DNA from: Candidatus Caribbeanibacter nitroreducens
GTDB lineage: Bacteria; Gemmatimonadota; Gemmatimonadetes; Palauibacterales; Palauibacteraceae
Length of the DNA stretch: 58,703 nucleotides
Assembly: GCA_947581645.1 (NCBI GenBank)
Contig: CANPVF010000115.1
Coordinates: forward strand, 1-58,703
Direction: 5' to 3'
Both the position numbers and the translations under genes were made by a program. This document shows, one piece after another, positions 8,393 through 18,352 of the stretch. Within the stretch, counting starts at the first letter, position 1; each line of letters starts with the position of its first letter. Below the pieces are notes generated by a model. That model worked only from the letters and a program-made list of their open reading frames with translations, did no database searches and had not been told where the DNA came from.

Positions 8393-8899
8393 CTAGTCCT
8401 CGAGCTGTTCGTACAGCTGCTCCCAGCGGGGATCGCCCGTCTCCTGCTCGCAGTCGCAGGTGTCCTCGTTCAGGTTCGTCCCGCACCGGGGGCAGAGCCC
8501 CTCGCACTCCGGGCGGCAGAGGGGATAGGGCGGCTCGTTCAGGAGCAGCTCCTCCCGGATCTGCGGCGTGAGGTCCAGGGCCCCGGCCTCCCGGTCGAGG
8601 GGAAACACCCCTTCCTCCTCCGGCTCACCCTCCAGCCCCGGATCGTACAGCCAGTCGATCGTCAGGTCCACCGGGTGCGGCACCGCCGTCAGACAGCGCC
8701 GACACTCCACCTCCAGCGTTGCACGCAGCGTGCCGGTGACGTGCACGACGCCGTCGCCGGTCTCCCGGGCCGTGAGGTCGTAGGCGGGCGCCTCCCGGAA
8801 CGCGAGGTCCGTGTTCGTCCACGGCTCCTCGTCCAGGTCGACGGTGCCCGCGAGGTCGACCGGGCCCCGTGCCAGCTTGCGCAGCGATATGGTCAGCAT
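8393..8899 (-). CDS. yceD: YceD family protein (DUF177, 23S rRNA accumulation)
   Basis: A 168-residue DUF177 protein; the E. coli member is needed for normal 23S rRNA levels. It shows the diagnostic cysteine sets: ECRRCL near residue 66, and near the C-terminus CRPECEGLCPRCGTNLN followed by CDC, which look metal-binding. Its position directly before rpmF is the conserved arrangement and supports the call. The 118-base gap upstream, after ndk, includes a less GC-rich patch (about 8955-8985) that could hold a promoter, but I saw no clear -35/-10 pair. Confidence 0.92.
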   Translation of the reverse strand: MLTISLRKLARGPVDLAGTVDLDEEPWTNTDLAFREAPAYDLTARETGDGVVHVTGTLRATLEVECRRCLTAVPHPVDLTIDWLYDPGLEGEPEEEGVFPLDREAGALDLTPQIREELLLNEPPYPLCRPECEGLCPRCGTNLNEDTCDCEQETGDPRWEQLYEQLED

Positions 8900-9017
8900 G
8901 GGATCGGCGGCCCCCTCCCCCCTGGCCCGCGCCCCGGCGGCCGGCGACGGAGGGGTCGAATCGGTAACGAATGGCTGTGACGGATGGCGGGCGGCGAGTG
9001 GCTCCTGCCCGGCCCGG

Positions 9018-9437
9018 CTACACCAGCTCGGTGCGGGGAAAGAAGAACGCCAGCTCCCGCTCGGCGTTGTCCGGCGAATCGGCGGCGTGGATGGCGTTTC
9101 GCTCCACGCTCTGGGCGTACTCCGCCCGCACCGTTCCCGGGTCGGCCTCCTCCGGGTCCGTGGCGCCGATCACGTCCCGCAGGTGGGACACCGCGTTCTC
9201 CCGCTCGAGGGCCATCGGCAGGCACGGGCCGGAAGTCATGAACTGTACCAGGGAGGAAAAGAAAGGTTTCTCGCGGTGAACGGCGTAGAACGCCTCCGCC
9301 TGCTCGCGGGAGAGCTCCGCCACGCGGGCCGCCCGGAGCTCGAACCCCTCCTCCTCCAGGTGTGAGATGATGTCGCCCGCGTGCCCCGCCCCGAAGGCGT
9401 CGGGCTTGATGATGGCCAGGGTGAGTTCGTCGCTCAT
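9018..9437 (-). CDS. ndk: Nucleoside-diphosphate kinase
   Basis: A 139-residue kinase that transfers gamma-phosphate from ATP to nucleoside diphosphates through phosphohistidine H117 (ERNAIHAADS). The conserved K11 lies in IIKPDAF. Length matches bacterial Ndk. It is placed 30 bases after sucD; grouping with succinyl-CoA synthetase is common and fits a role in passing on the phosphate of GTP/ATP made there. Confidence 0.97.
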   Translation of the reverse strand: MSDELTLAIIKPDAFGAGHAGDIISHLEEEGFELRAARVAELSREQAEAFYAVHREKPFFSSLVQFMTSGPCLPMALERENAVSHLRDVIGATDPEEADPGTVRAEYAQSVERNAIHAADSPDNAERELAFFFPRTELV

Positions 9438-9467
9438 CGTCGTCCTCGCTGTCGAATCCGTCTTCGG

Positions 9468-10337
9468 CTACAGGACCGTCTGGATGGCCGGCACGATGTC
9501 CGCCGGCCGCTCGGCCACCGAGACGCCGTGCTCCTCGAACACGCGCATCTTCTCTTCCGCCGTGCCCTCGGATCCGGAGATGATGGCGCCCGCGTGCCCC
9601 ATGGTCCGTCCGGGAGGAGCCGTCTGGCCGGCCACGAATCCCACCACGGGCGTCTCCATCTGCTCCTCGGCGTAGCGGGCGGCCACCTGCTCGTCGGTGC
9701 CTCCGATCTCGCCGATGAGCACCACCGCCTCCGTCCGGTCGTCGGCCTCGAACATCTCGAGGGCGTCGACGAAGTCGGTGCCGATGATCGGATCCCCGCC
9801 GATTCCCACGCAGGTGGACTGGCCGATGCCGGCGCCGGTGAGCTGGTGGATCACCTCGTAGGTGAGGGTGCCCGAGCGGCTGACGATGCCCACCGGGCCC
9901 TCCTCCACGATGCTCCCGGGGAGGATGCCCACCTTGCAGCTGCCCGGCACGATGAGCCCCGGACAGTTGGGGCCGATGAGCCGGGTGCCGCGCTCCTCCA
10001 GGTAGGGCATGACCCGGGTCATGTCGCCCACCGGCAGCCCCTCGGTGATGCACACCACCAGGTCCACGCCGGCGTCGGCGGCCTCGTAGATGGCGCCCGA
10101 GGCGAAGGCGGCCGGCACGTAGATCACGCTGGCGTTGGCCCCGGTCTCCTCCACGGCCTGGGCCATGGTGTTGAACACCGGAACCTCGTCGTCGAAGAGC
10201 TGACCGCCCTTCCCCGGCGTCACGCCGGCCACGACGTTGGTCCCGTACTCGCGCATCCGCCGGGCGTGGAAGGAACCGTCACGTCCCGTGATCCCCTGCA
10301 CCACCAGGCGGGTGTCGTCTCCGATCAGTATGCTCAT
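9468..10337 (-). CDS. sucD: Succinyl-CoA synthetase subunit alpha
   Basis: A 289-residue CoA-binding subunit. The N-terminal CoA Rossmann region contains [13 protein letters not shown] and the central IGPNCPGLI motif. Phosphohistidine H248 lies in the [10 protein letters not shown] loop. The ATG at 10337 replaces a longer spurious frame that reads through sucC. It is 76 bases downstream of sucC; that gap holds three CGTTCG-type short repeats but no obvious terminator. Confidence 0.96.
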   Translation of the reverse strand: MSILIGDDTRLVVQGITGRDGSFHARRMREYGTNVVAGVTPGKGGQLFDDEVPVFNTMAQAVEETGANASVIYVPAAFASGAIYEAADAGVDLVVCITEGLPVGDMTRVMPYLEERGTRLIGPNCPGLIVPGSCKVGILPGSIVEEGPVGIVSRSGTLTYEVIHQLTGAGIGQSTCVGIGGDPIIGTDFVDALEMFEADDRTEAVVLIGEIGGTDEQVAARYAEEQMETPVVGFVAGQTAPPGRTMGHAGAIISGSEGTAEEKMRVFEEHGVSVAERPADIVPAIQTVL

Positions 10338-10413
10338 GTTGCCGTCCCGTATCCGTTCCGTTCGTCGCTGACGTCGTCGTTCGGTGTCGTTCGTCCGGTC
10401 GTGCGGGCGGGCC

Positions 10414-11544
10414 TCAGCCCGCGGCCTCCACGGCGCGCTGGACGGCCTCGTCCATGTCGGACATGGCCTCGAAGCCGTTGTCGCGGAGGATCTCCAGTGC
10501 CTCCTCCTCGTTGGTGCCCGTGAGCCGGATCGTGATCGGCACGTCCAGGTCCAGGCGGCTCGTGGCCTCCACGATCCCGTTGGCCACGTCGTCACAGCGC
10601 GTGATGCCGCCGAAGATGTTGAAGAGGATGGAGGAGACGCTGGGGTCGTCGGTGATGATCTCCAGCGCGCTCACCACCTTGTCCGGGCTGGAGGAGCCGC
10701 CGATGTCCAGGAAGTTGGCGGGGTCGCCGCCGTAGTACTTCACCAGGTCCATGGTGGCCATGGCGAGCCCGGCGCCGTTGACGCAGCAGCCCACGTCACC
10801 GTCCAGCTTGATGTAGCTGAGGCCGGCCTCGCGGGCCTTCCGCTCGGAGTCGTCCTCGGCCTCCACGTCGCGCATCTCTTCCAGGTCCGGGTGCCGGAAG
10901 AGCGCGTTGTCGTCCAGGTTCATCTTCGCGTCGATGGCCCGGAGCTCGTCGTCCGGCGTCCGGACCAGGGGGTTGATCTCCACCATCGTGGCGTCCGACC
11001 CCCGGTAGGCCTTCCAGAGCTTGCCCAGGATCCCGGCCGCCTCCTTCGCCAGCTTCGGCTCGTCGTACAGGCGGTAGGCCAGGGTCGTGGCCTGGTGCGG
11101 GAGGAGCCCGTAGGCCGGGTCGATGGGCTGGCGGAAGATGGCCTCGGGCTTCTCCTCGGCCACCGTCTCGATGTCCATGCCGCCCTCCGGCGAGACCATG
11201 AACACCGGCCGGTCCCGCGAGCGGTCCATGACGATGCCGGCGTAGGCCTCGCTCTCGATGTCCACCGCCGGCGTCACCAGGACCTTGCGCACGGTGAGGC
11301 CCTTGATGTCCATGCCCAGGATGGCGTCGGCGGCCTCCCGGGCCTCCTCCGGGTCGTCGGCCAGCTTCACGCCGCCGGCCTTGCCGCGTCCGCCGGTGTG
11401 CACCTGCGCCTTCACCACCACGCGTCCCCCGTAGTCCGCGGCGATCTCGGACGCCTCGTCGGCGTCGCGCGTCACCCGGCCGGGAGGAGCCGGGAGGTCG
11501 TGGTCGCGGAAGATCTGCTTCGCCTGGTACTCGTGGATGTTCAT
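10414..11544 (-). CDS. sucC: Succinyl-CoA synthetase subunit beta
   Basis: A 376-residue ATP-grasp subunit that binds nucleotide and succinate and pairs with SucD. It starts [12 protein letters not shown], as the family does, contains [16 protein letters not shown] for nucleotide binding, and the [11 protein letters not shown] and DIGG segments near residues 255-280. AAGGAG sits six bases before the ATG. The 80-base gap upstream to arcC holds no feature I recognise. Confidence 0.96.
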   Translation of the reverse strand: MNIHEYQAKQIFRDHDLPAPPGRVTRDADEASEIAADYGGRVVVKAQVHTGGRGKAGGVKLADDPEEAREAADAILGMDIKGLTVRKVLVTPAVDIESEAYAGIVMDRSRDRPVFMVSPEGGMDIETVAEEKPEAIFRQPIDPAYGLLPHQATTLAYRLYDEPKLAKEAAGILGKLWKAYRGSDATMVEINPLVRTPDDELRAIDAKMNLDDNALFRHPDLEEMRDVEAEDDSERKAREAGLSYIKLDGDVGCCVNGAGLAMATMDLVKYYGGDPANFLDIGGSSSPDKVVSALEIITDDPSVSSILFNIFGGITRCDDVANGIVEATSRLDLDVPITIRLTGTNEEEALEILRDNGFEAMSDMDEAVQRAVEAAG

Positions 11545-11624
11545 TCCGTCTCCTTGGATCAGCCTCTAGCTTCGGAACGTCCTCGGGTCGACCGGGGCCG
11601 CCGCAGCGACGGCGCGGGGCCCGA

Positions 11625-12611
11625 TCAGCCGTCCTCCAGTACGATCTCGGTGCCCGCCCGGCCGTCCACGGCGGGGCCGGCGTCCTCCAGCGCGGCGATG
11701 ACGGCGCGGCGGCCGCCGCCCCGGAGGAAGTTCACGGCGGCCTCCACCTTGGGGCGCATGCTCCCCTCGCCGAGCCCGCCGCTCTCGAGCATCTCGCGGG
11801 CCCGGGGGAGCTCGAGCCGGTCGATCTTTGTCGCATCCGGCGTGCCGTAGTTCTCGTAGACGCCGTCCACGTCGGTGAGGATCAGCAGGAGCCGCGCGTC
11901 GATCTCCTTCGCCAGGAGCGCCGCCGCCCGGTCCTTGTCGATCACCACGTCCAGCCCCTCGAGGCCCAGCCCGGGGTCGCGGTAGACCGGCACGCCCCCT
12001 CCCCCGGCGGCGATCACCACCTCGCCGCGGGAGACCAGCGCCTCCACCAGCGAGGACTCCACGATCTCCACGGGGTCCGGGCTGGCCACGCGCCGCCGGA
12101 GTCGTCCGCGGTCGTCGCGGGCCACCTCCATCAGCGGACCCGTGGCCTCCTCCGCCGCCGCCTCGTCGGCCAGCTCTCGCCCGATGAACTTGACGGGCTC
12201 CTCCAGCGCCGGGTCGTCGCGCTCCACGCGCGTCTGCGTGACCATCGTGGCCACCTGGCGGTCGAGCCCCTCGCGCTCCAGCGCGTTCTCCAGCGACTGC
12301 TGGATCATGTACCCGATCCATCCCGCCGTGGACGCCACGAGGACGCCCAGCGGGAACGGCGCCACGTCGTCCCGGGCACGCTCGTTTCGCACCAGCTCGT
12401 CGCCGACCTGGGGCCCGTTGCCGTGCACCACGGCCACGCCCCACCCGTCGCGGATCAGGTCCACCACCGACGAGAGGCTCTGCCGCGTGTGCCGGAACTG
12501 GTTCTCGACCCGGGCCGACTCGCCGGCGGGCGAGAGGGCGTTGCCTCCGATGGCCACCACGGCGCGTCGGTCGTGGCGCTCGCTCTCCGCGTCCTCCGGG
12601 TCGCCGGTCAC
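11625..12611 (-). CDS. arcC: Carbamate kinase
   Basis: A 328-residue amino-acid-kinase-family protein. It shows AIGGNALSPAGE near the N-terminus, HGNGPQVGDEL near residue 65, AAGGGGVPV near residue 200 and VIDKDRAAALLA near residue 224, all typical of carbamate kinase. The enzyme interconverts ATP plus carbamate with ADP plus carbamoyl phosphate. No arginine deiminase or ornithine carbamoyltransferase gene is next to it, so the pathway direction is open. The GTG start overlaps the UPF0182 gene stop by four bases. Confidence 0.93.
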   Translation of the reverse strand: MTGDPEDAESERHDRRAVVAIGGNALSPAGESARVENQFRHTRQSLSSVVDLIRDGWGVAVVHGNGPQVGDELVRNERARDDVAPFPLGVLVASTAGWIGYMIQQSLENALEREGLDRQVATMVTQTRVERDDPALEEPVKFIGRELADEAAAEEATGPLMEVARDDRGRLRRRVASPDPVEIVESSLVEALVSRGEVVIAAGGGGVPVYRDPGLGLEGLDVVIDKDRAAALLAKEIDARLLLILTDVDGVYENYGTPDATKIDRLELPRAREMLESGGLGEGSMRPKVEAAVNFLRGGGRRAVIAALEDAGPAVDGRAGTEIVLEDG

Positions 12612-15367
12612 GGGCCGGACGACGCCGTGTCGGTGGCGGCGGCCGCGTCCCGGATCTGCTGCCAGAGGTCGGCGAAGCGCGACAGGTCACCGGCCTGGAG
12701 CGCGCTCTCGGCCTGCCGCGTCAGGCGGCGGATCCGCTCCAGCGCGGCGCCGGTCCCGGGGGAGACGGCCGGACGGGCCGGGGTCGGGGTCGGCGCGGCG
12801 GTGTCGGGTCGGGCGGCCGGGACGGCCGTGTCGGCCATGACCGCGGGCTCGTCGGGAGCCTCCACGTCGGCGCCCAGGTTCGCCAGGAGCCGTCGCAGGG
12901 CGGCGTCCAGGGTCGTCGCCATGGTCACCTGGTCGCCGGCGGCGGCGATCACCCGCTTCAGGCCGGGCGCCGCCCCCTCCTCGTCCTCGGCCTCCAGGAA
13001 GAGTGGCTCCACGTAGAGCAGGAAGCCCCGGATCGGGACCAGCAGCAGGTGTCCCCGGACGGCCTGGGAGCCGAGCTGCCGCCACAGAGACAGCTGCTCC
13101 GAGATGCGCGGGTCCTGGTCGATCTGCACCTCGACCTGCCGCGGGCCGAACACCTGCTCCGTGGTCTCCACCTCGAAGATCCACAGCTCCCCGTAGTGCT
13201 CGCCGTCGTTCCGGGCCATCAGGAACGAGGAGAGGTTGTCGCGGTCCCGGGGGGTGAAGGGCACGGTGAGCAGGAACTCGTCCCGGGCCGCGCCCTCGTC
13301 GCCGGGGAACGGCATGAGCAGGTAGTAGGGCTCCACGGCCCGCGTGTCGTTCCGGAACATCTCCTGGCCCACGCTCCACAGGTCCTGCCGGCGGTAGAAG
13401 GCCTCCGGGTCGGTCATGTGGTAGGCGTTCAGCAGCTCCGCCTGCGTCTCGATCAGGGAGCGCGGGTAGCGGAGGTGGTCCCGCATCACGGAGGACATCG
13501 CCTCCAGGGGCTCGAAGAGCTCGGGGAAGACGTCCCGGTAGGTGGCCAGGATGGGGTCCTCGGGCTGCACGGCGTACAGCGACACCTCGCCCGTGACGCC
13601 GTCCACCACGGCCTTCACCGAGTTCCGGAGGTAGTTCACCCGCCGACCCCGGTATCCCGTGGGCTGGGAGAGCGGGTATCTGTTCGTCGACGTGTAGGCG
13701 TCCACGATCCACTTGATGTGCCCGTCGACCACCACCGGATACGGGTTCGGGTCGACGAAGAGGAACGGCACCAGAGCCTGCACGCGGGAGACCACGTCCC
13801 GGCGCCACATGAGCAGCGAGCCGCCGGGCTCCTGGCGGAGGAGGATGTTCTTCGACCCCAGGGCCCACGCGAAGACGGCCTTCTCCACCAGGCCGTTCAG
13901 CGTCACCCCGGTGGTGCTCTCACCGCCGGGGATCGAGTCCGGGTTCTCGAGCACGTACTGCGTCGTGAGCTCGCCGAAGTAGAAGCGGGGCTCGTCGATC
14001 CGGAGCCCCCGGGGCGCCGGCTGCGTCAGCACCGGCGGAAGGTCCCGGAGGTAGTAGGCCGGCGACCCGCCCGTCACGATGCTGTCCACCGGGCTCGCCA
14101 CCACCCCGGTGCCGTGCGTGTAGCGCAGGTGGAGGTTCTGCCAGGTGCGAGCCGACTCGTCCAGGAGCTGGGGGGAGAACTCCCGCACGGCGATGGCCAC
14201 CTGCTTCCGGTTCGACGCCGGCCCGTAGCGGTCGTTGTCCACGTCCGGGAAGCCGTGATAGGCCCGGAGGCCCTGCAGCTGGTTGAAGGTGGCCTGGAGC
14301 GGCCGCTCGTCCCACAGCGGCAGCCCCGACGTCCAGCGCTGCACCGTGGAGAGCGGGGGCGGATCCGTCTCCCGCACCGGGTACTCCTGCGTCCGGATGT
14401 CCTCCAGGTCGAAGGCGCGGCGGGTGGCCTCGATGTCGGCCCGGATGAACTCCCGCTCGAGCTGATACTCGTTCGGCTCCACCCGGAAGCGCTGGATCAG
14501 GTCCGGGTAGACCCCGAGCCCCAGCGGCCAGGCCGCCACGAAGACTCCCACCGTGGAGAGCGTGACCCGCCACCTCCCCGTCCGCTCGCCGTACACCGTC
14601 GCCGCCGCCGCCAGCAGGGCCAGGACGCCCAGGAGGCGACGCACCGGGAGCTCGCCGTGGACGTCGGCGTACCGGATGGGGCCGCCGCTCACCTGCTCGA
14701 AGACCGAGAGCCAGAAGTGGGCGGAGAGGAGCACGAGGAGGCCGACGCCCAGGTAGATCAGCGTCCGTCTGGCCGACTCGTCCATCCGGACCTTCTCGCC
14801 GTCCGAGCGGACCTGTCCGGAGAGCAGGAAGAAGGCGCCCACGGAGAGCGAGGCCCACACCAGCCAGGAGAGGGCCAGCGACCAGACGCCCCGCGCCACC
14901 GGGAGGTAGAACACGTAGAAGCGCGGGTCCCGGCCCAGGATGGCGTCGCTCTCGCCCCACGGCGCCGAGTGGATGGCGGCCAGGATCTGTCGGCCCAGGG
15001 TGTCGGCCACCGGGGCCGCCACCAGCAGCCCCACGACCACGGAGGCCCCGCGGAGCGTCCACTTCACCCAGTTCTCCGGCAGGGCCTCCGCGATCTCCAG
15101 GTCGCCGAGGCGGCGCTTCACGTGGAGCGGTCCGCTTCGGCGGAGCTCCGACGACAGGAGCCAGTAGAGGCCGCCGGTGGCCGCCAGGAAGGTGCCCGTC
15201 CACGTGGCCACCTGGGCCATGGCGAGGGTCCAGAAGCGGTCCTCGTGTCCCAGGGAGCGGAACCACTCCAGCTCGGAGAAGAGGCTGACGCCGGTGTCCC
15301 CGAACAGGAACACGCCCAGAAGGACCGCCCCGACGGCGATCAGCACGCCCCGTCGTGCGCGAGTCAC
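12608..15367 (-). CDS. UPF0182 (COG1615) family membrane protein
   Basis: A 919-residue protein of the UPF0182 family, whose biochemical role is unknown. The first about 290 residues hold six to seven hydrophobic segments separated by charged loops. A large extracytoplasmic-type region follows, containing the family-typical YNQLQG-like and TSTNRYPLSQP/IKWIVDAYT stretches. The last about 100 residues are Pro/Ala/Thr-rich. Start GTG at 15367 and the stop at 12608 both sit in GTGA overlaps with neighbours, so it is co-translated with the algC-like gene and arcC. Confidence 0.88.
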   Translation of the reverse strand: MTRARRGVLIAVGAVLLGVFLFGDTGVSLFSELEWFRSLGHEDRFWTLAMAQVATWTGTFLAATGGLYWLLSSELRRSGPLHVKRRLGDLEIAEALPENWVKWTLRGASVVVGLLVAAPVADTLGRQILAAIHSAPWGESDAILGRDPRFYVFYLPVARGVWSLALSWLVWASLSVGAFFLLSGQVRSDGEKVRMDESARRTLIYLGVGLLVLLSAHFWLSVFEQVSGGPIRYADVHGELPVRRLLGVLALLAAAATVYGERTGRWRVTLSTVGVFVAAWPLGLGVYPDLIQRFRVEPNEYQLEREFIRADIEATRRAFDLEDIRTQEYPVRETDPPPLSTVQRWTSGLPLWDERPLQATFNQLQGLRAYHGFPDVDNDRYGPASNRKQVAIAVREFSPQLLDESARTWQNLHLRYTHGTGVVASPVDSIVTGGSPAYYLRDLPPVLTQPAPRGLRIDEPRFYFGELTTQYVLENPDSIPGGESTTGVTLNGLVEKAVFAWALGSKNILLRQEPGGSLLMWRRDVVSRVQALVPFLFVDPNPYPVVVDGHIKWIVDAYTSTNRYPLSQPTGYRGRRVNYLRNSVKAVVDGVTGEVSLYAVQPEDPILATYRDVFPELFEPLEAMSSVMRDHLRYPRSLIETQAELLNAYHMTDPEAFYRRQDLWSVGQEMFRNDTRAVEPYYLLMPFPGDEGAARDEFLLTVPFTPRDRDNLSSFLMARNDGEHYGELWIFEVETTEQVFGPRQVEVQIDQDPRISEQLSLWRQLGSQAVRGHLLLVPIRGFLLYVEPLFLEAEDEEGAAPGLKRVIAAAGDQVTMATTLDAALRRLLANLGADVEAPDEPAVMADTAVPAARPDTAAPTPTPARPAVSPGTGAALERIRRLTRQAESALQAGDLSRFADLWQQIRDAAAATDTASSGP

Positions 15368-16740
15368 GGGATCCGGGGCACCTCGATGCCGTGACCCCCG
15401 AGGAGCGCCGCCACGTCGTCACGGATCTCGGCCAGCCGCTCCCGGGAGTCCGCCTCCAGGCGGACGACGACCACGGGCTGGGTGTTGCTGGCGCGGATCA
15501 GGGCCCACCCGCCGTCGAACTGGACCCGGGCGCCGTCCACGTCCACCACCTCGTGGCTGCCGCGGTAGTGCTCCACGGCCTCCCGCACCACCTCGAACTT
15601 CTCCTCCTCCGGGCAGTCCAGCCGGAGCTCCGGCGTCGACGGGTATCGCGGCACGTCGCCCAGCAGGTCCCCCAGGCTGCGGCCGCTCCGGGCCACCAGG
15701 CGGGCGAGCCGGGCGGAGGCATAGATGGCGTCGTCGAACCCGAACCAGTTGTCAGCAAAAAAGATGTGACCGCTCATCTCACCCGATATCGGGGAGCTCG
15801 TCTGGCGCATCTTCTCCTTGATGAGCGAATGCCCGGTCTTCCACATCACGGGCTCGCCGCCGGCCTCCCGGATCATCTCGGGCACGGCCTGCGAACACTT
15901 CACGTCGAAGATCACCGGCGCGCCCGGTCGGTTCTCCAGGACATCCAGGGCCAGGAGGAGCAGCAGGTGGTCGCCGCGGACGATCTCACCCTCGCCGGTC
16001 ACGGCGCCGACGCGATCGGCGTCGCCGTCCAGGGCCACCCCCAGGTCGGCGCCGGTGGAGCGCACCCGGTCGATGAGGTCCTCCAGGTTCTCGTCCACCG
16101 TGGGGTCGGGGTGGTGGTTCGGGAAGGTGCCGTCCGATTCGCAGTACAGACATTCCACGTCGGCGCCGGCGGCCCGGAGGGCGTCGGGGGCGGCGACGCT
16201 CCCCGCCCCGTTGCCGCAGTCGAGCACCACGCTCACCGGCTCCGGCAGCGGCGATCGGTCGGCCACGGCCTCCACGTACCGGTCGAGCAGGTCGGGGCGC
16301 TCCTCCTCCCTGCCGCTCCCCTCCGCGAAGTCCTCGCCGATCATTCGCTGGCGGAGGGCCTGGACCTCGTCGCCGTAGAACGGGCCCCCGCCGAGCACCA
16401 TCTTGAAGCCGTTGTACTCGGGCGGGTTGTGGGAACCGGTGATCTGGACCGACCCGTCGGCGTCGAAGTGGTGATCGGCGAAGTAGAGCCCCGGCGTGGG
16501 GACCGTGCCCACGCGCAGGACGTCGGCTCCGGAGGCGGTCATCCCCTCGGCCAGGGCGTCGGCCAGGGGGCCGGAGCTCGGACGGTTGTCCTGGCCCACG
16601 GCGAGGGTGGGAGTCTCCACCTCCTGGCGGACCCGGGACGCGAAGGCCCGTCCCAGCCCGCGGGCGAAGTCGCGGGTGAGCTGCTCGTCGACGATGCCGC
16701 GGATGTCGTAGGCTCGGAAGACGTTGTCGGGGACTCTCAT
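15364..16740 (-). CDS. algC: Phosphomannomutase/phosphoglucomutase (AlgC type)
   Basis: A 458-residue alpha-D-phosphohexomutase that interconverts the 1- and 6-phosphates of mannose or glucose for sugar-nucleotide and envelope synthesis. The phosphoserine S103 is in TGSHNPPEYNG, the metal loop D238-D240-D242 is in DGDADR, GEMSGH forms the sugar-binding loop, and RASNTQP is the phosphate-binding loop. The whole length matches Pseudomonas AlgC, including HHPDPTVDENL. The ATG at 16740 is 10 bases after nuoN; a 20-residue upstream extension overlaps nuoN and is rejected. Confidence 0.93.
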   Translation of the reverse strand: MRVPDNVFRAYDIRGIVDEQLTRDFARGLGRAFASRVRQEVETPTLAVGQDNRPSSGPLADALAEGMTASGADVLRVGTVPTPGLYFADHHFDADGSVQITGSHNPPEYNGFKMVLGGGPFYGDEVQALRQRMIGEDFAEGSGREEERPDLLDRYVEAVADRSPLPEPVSVVLDCGNGAGSVAAPDALRAAGADVECLYCESDGTFPNHHPDPTVDENLEDLIDRVRSTGADLGVALDGDADRVGAVTGEGEIVRGDHLLLLLALDVLENRPGAPVIFDVKCSQAVPEMIREAGGEPVMWKTGHSLIKEKMRQTSSPISGEMSGHIFFADNWFGFDDAIYASARLARLVARSGRSLGDLLGDVPRYPSTPELRLDCPEEEKFEVVREAVEHYRGSHEVVDVDGARVQFDGGWALIRASNTQPVVVVRLEADSRERLAEIRDDVAALLGGHGIEVPRIP

Positions 16741-16750
16741 CCTGGTCCGG

Positions 16751-18334
16751 TCAGTCGGAGGGGCCGTCTGATTCGGAACTCGGGGACGCGGGTGTGGCAC
16801 CGGGTCCGTCCAGGCCCGCCGTCGTGGCTCCGGCGGCGGGCGACTCGACCGTCGGACGGTCGGTCAGCGATCGTCCCGCCCGGTCGGCGGCGTCGATGCC
16901 CGTCCCGGGCAGGAGTCCGAGCAGGAGGATGCCGGCGGCGCAGACCGCGGCGGAGAACCGGAACGAGGGGCCCGGCCGTCCCGGGCTCGGCGCCTCCTCC
17001 GGCGCCTCCTCGAAGTACATCTTCCACACCACGCGCAGGTAGTAGTAGTACGCCACGAGGCTGGTGAGGACCAGCGTCACCGCGAGCCCCACCTGCCCGG
17101 CGTCCACGGCGGCGCGCAGCAGATAGAGCTTGCCCACGAAGCCGCCGGTGGGCGGGAAGCCGGCCAGCGAGAGGAGGAAGATCACCATGGCCACGCCCAG
17201 CAGCGGACGCCTCCAGCCCAGCCCCGCGAAGTCGGAGAGGTGGCGCCGGCGGTCCCCCTTCCCCGCCACGTGGTAGACCACGGCGAAGGATCCCAGGGTC
17301 ATGAGCGTGTACACGGCCAGGTAGAAGAGGGCGGCCGACCGCCCCAGGGCGTTCGCCGAGACGACGCCCACCAGGAGGTAGCCGGCGTGCGCCACCGAGG
17401 AGTAGGCCAGCATGCGTTTCACGTCGTCCTGCGCCAGCGCCACCAGGTTCGGGAGGACCATGGTCAGGACCGCCACCCACCACAGGGCCACCTGCCAGGC
17501 GTCGGCCGCCGGCATGAGCTCCACGGTGAGCACGCGCAGGAGGGCGGCGAAGGCGGCGGCCTTCACGCCGGCGGCCATGTAGCCGGTCACCGGCGTCGGG
17601 GCGCCCTCGTAGGCGTCCGGCGTCCACATGTGGAAGGGGACCGCCGAGATCTTGAAGCCGAAGCCCACCAGCAGGAGCCCGGTTCCCAGGTAGAGAAGCA
17701 CGTTGCCGTCGGCGGCCGCCTCGGCCACCCGGGGCACCACCCGGGCCAGGTTCGTCGTGCCGGTGGCGCCGTAGAGGAAGGCGATGCCGAAGAGCAGGAA
17801 GGCGCTGGCGAAGGCCCCGATGAGGAAGTACTTGAGCCCGGCCTCCGACGACCGCGGGTCCGAGCGCTGGAAGGCCGTGAGCACGTAGACGGCGATGGAC
17901 ATGAGCTCCAGGCTCAGGAACACCACGATCAGGTCCCGGGCGGCACCCAGCACCATCATCCCCACGGTGGCCAGCAGCACCAGGACGTAGAACTCGCCCT
18001 TGTCGAGCCCCTCCCGCTCCAGCCAGTCGAAGGAGAAGAGGAGCCCGAAGAAGGTGGCGCCCAGGAAGATGAAGTTGGCCGTGACGCGGAAGGCGTCGGC
18101 GGCGATCATGGGCGCCCCGGAGGTCACCTCCAGGGTGAGCAGGAAGCCGTTGGCCGCCGCGGCGGCGAGGACGGAGCCCGCCGCCGTCAGCCCGACCCAG
18201 TCGGCGCTCTGGCTGCTCTCCTGCCCGCGCTGGAAGACGTCGCCCAGCAGCAGGACCAGCGCGGCGGCCGACAGGACGACCTCCGGGAGGAGGATCAGCA
18301 GGTAGTCGAATTTCGAGACGAAGTCGATCTCCAC
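16751..18334 (-). CDS. nuoN: NADH-quinone oxidoreductase subunit N
   Basis: A 527-residue Mrp-antiporter-like proton-pumping subunit of complex I with about 14 membrane segments. Recognisable segments are FLSLELMSIAVYVL (conserved Glu of the pump channel, about residue 137), KYFLIGAFASAFLLFG and LAQDDVKRMLAYSSVAHAGY. The last about 50 residues are a polar Ser/Pro/Gly-rich tail. The start is a GTG with GGGAG six bases upstream. It is the last nuo gene, 18 bases after nuoM. Confidence 0.96.
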   Translation of the reverse strand: MEIDFVSKFDYLLILLPEVVLSAAALVLLLGDVFQRGQESSQSADWVGLTAAGSVLAAAAANGFLLTLEVTSGAPMIAADAFRVTANFIFLGATFFGLLFSFDWLEREGLDKGEFYVLVLLATVGMMVLGAARDLIVVFLSLELMSIAVYVLTAFQRSDPRSSEAGLKYFLIGAFASAFLLFGIAFLYGATGTTNLARVVPRVAEAAADGNVLLYLGTGLLLVGFGFKISAVPFHMWTPDAYEGAPTPVTGYMAAGVKAAAFAALLRVLTVELMPAADAWQVALWWVAVLTMVLPNLVALAQDDVKRMLAYSSVAHAGYLLVGVVSANALGRSAALFYLAVYTLMTLGSFAVVYHVAGKGDRRRHLSDFAGLGWRRPLLGVAMVIFLLSLAGFPPTGGFVGKLYLLRAAVDAGQVGLAVTLVLTSLVAYYYYLRVVWKMYFEEAPEEAPSPGRPGPSFRFSAAVCAAGILLLGLLPGTGIDAADRAGRSLTDRPTVESPAAGATTAGLDGPGATPASPSSESDGPSD

Positions 18335-18352
18335 GTCGTGCTCCCTCTGCCT

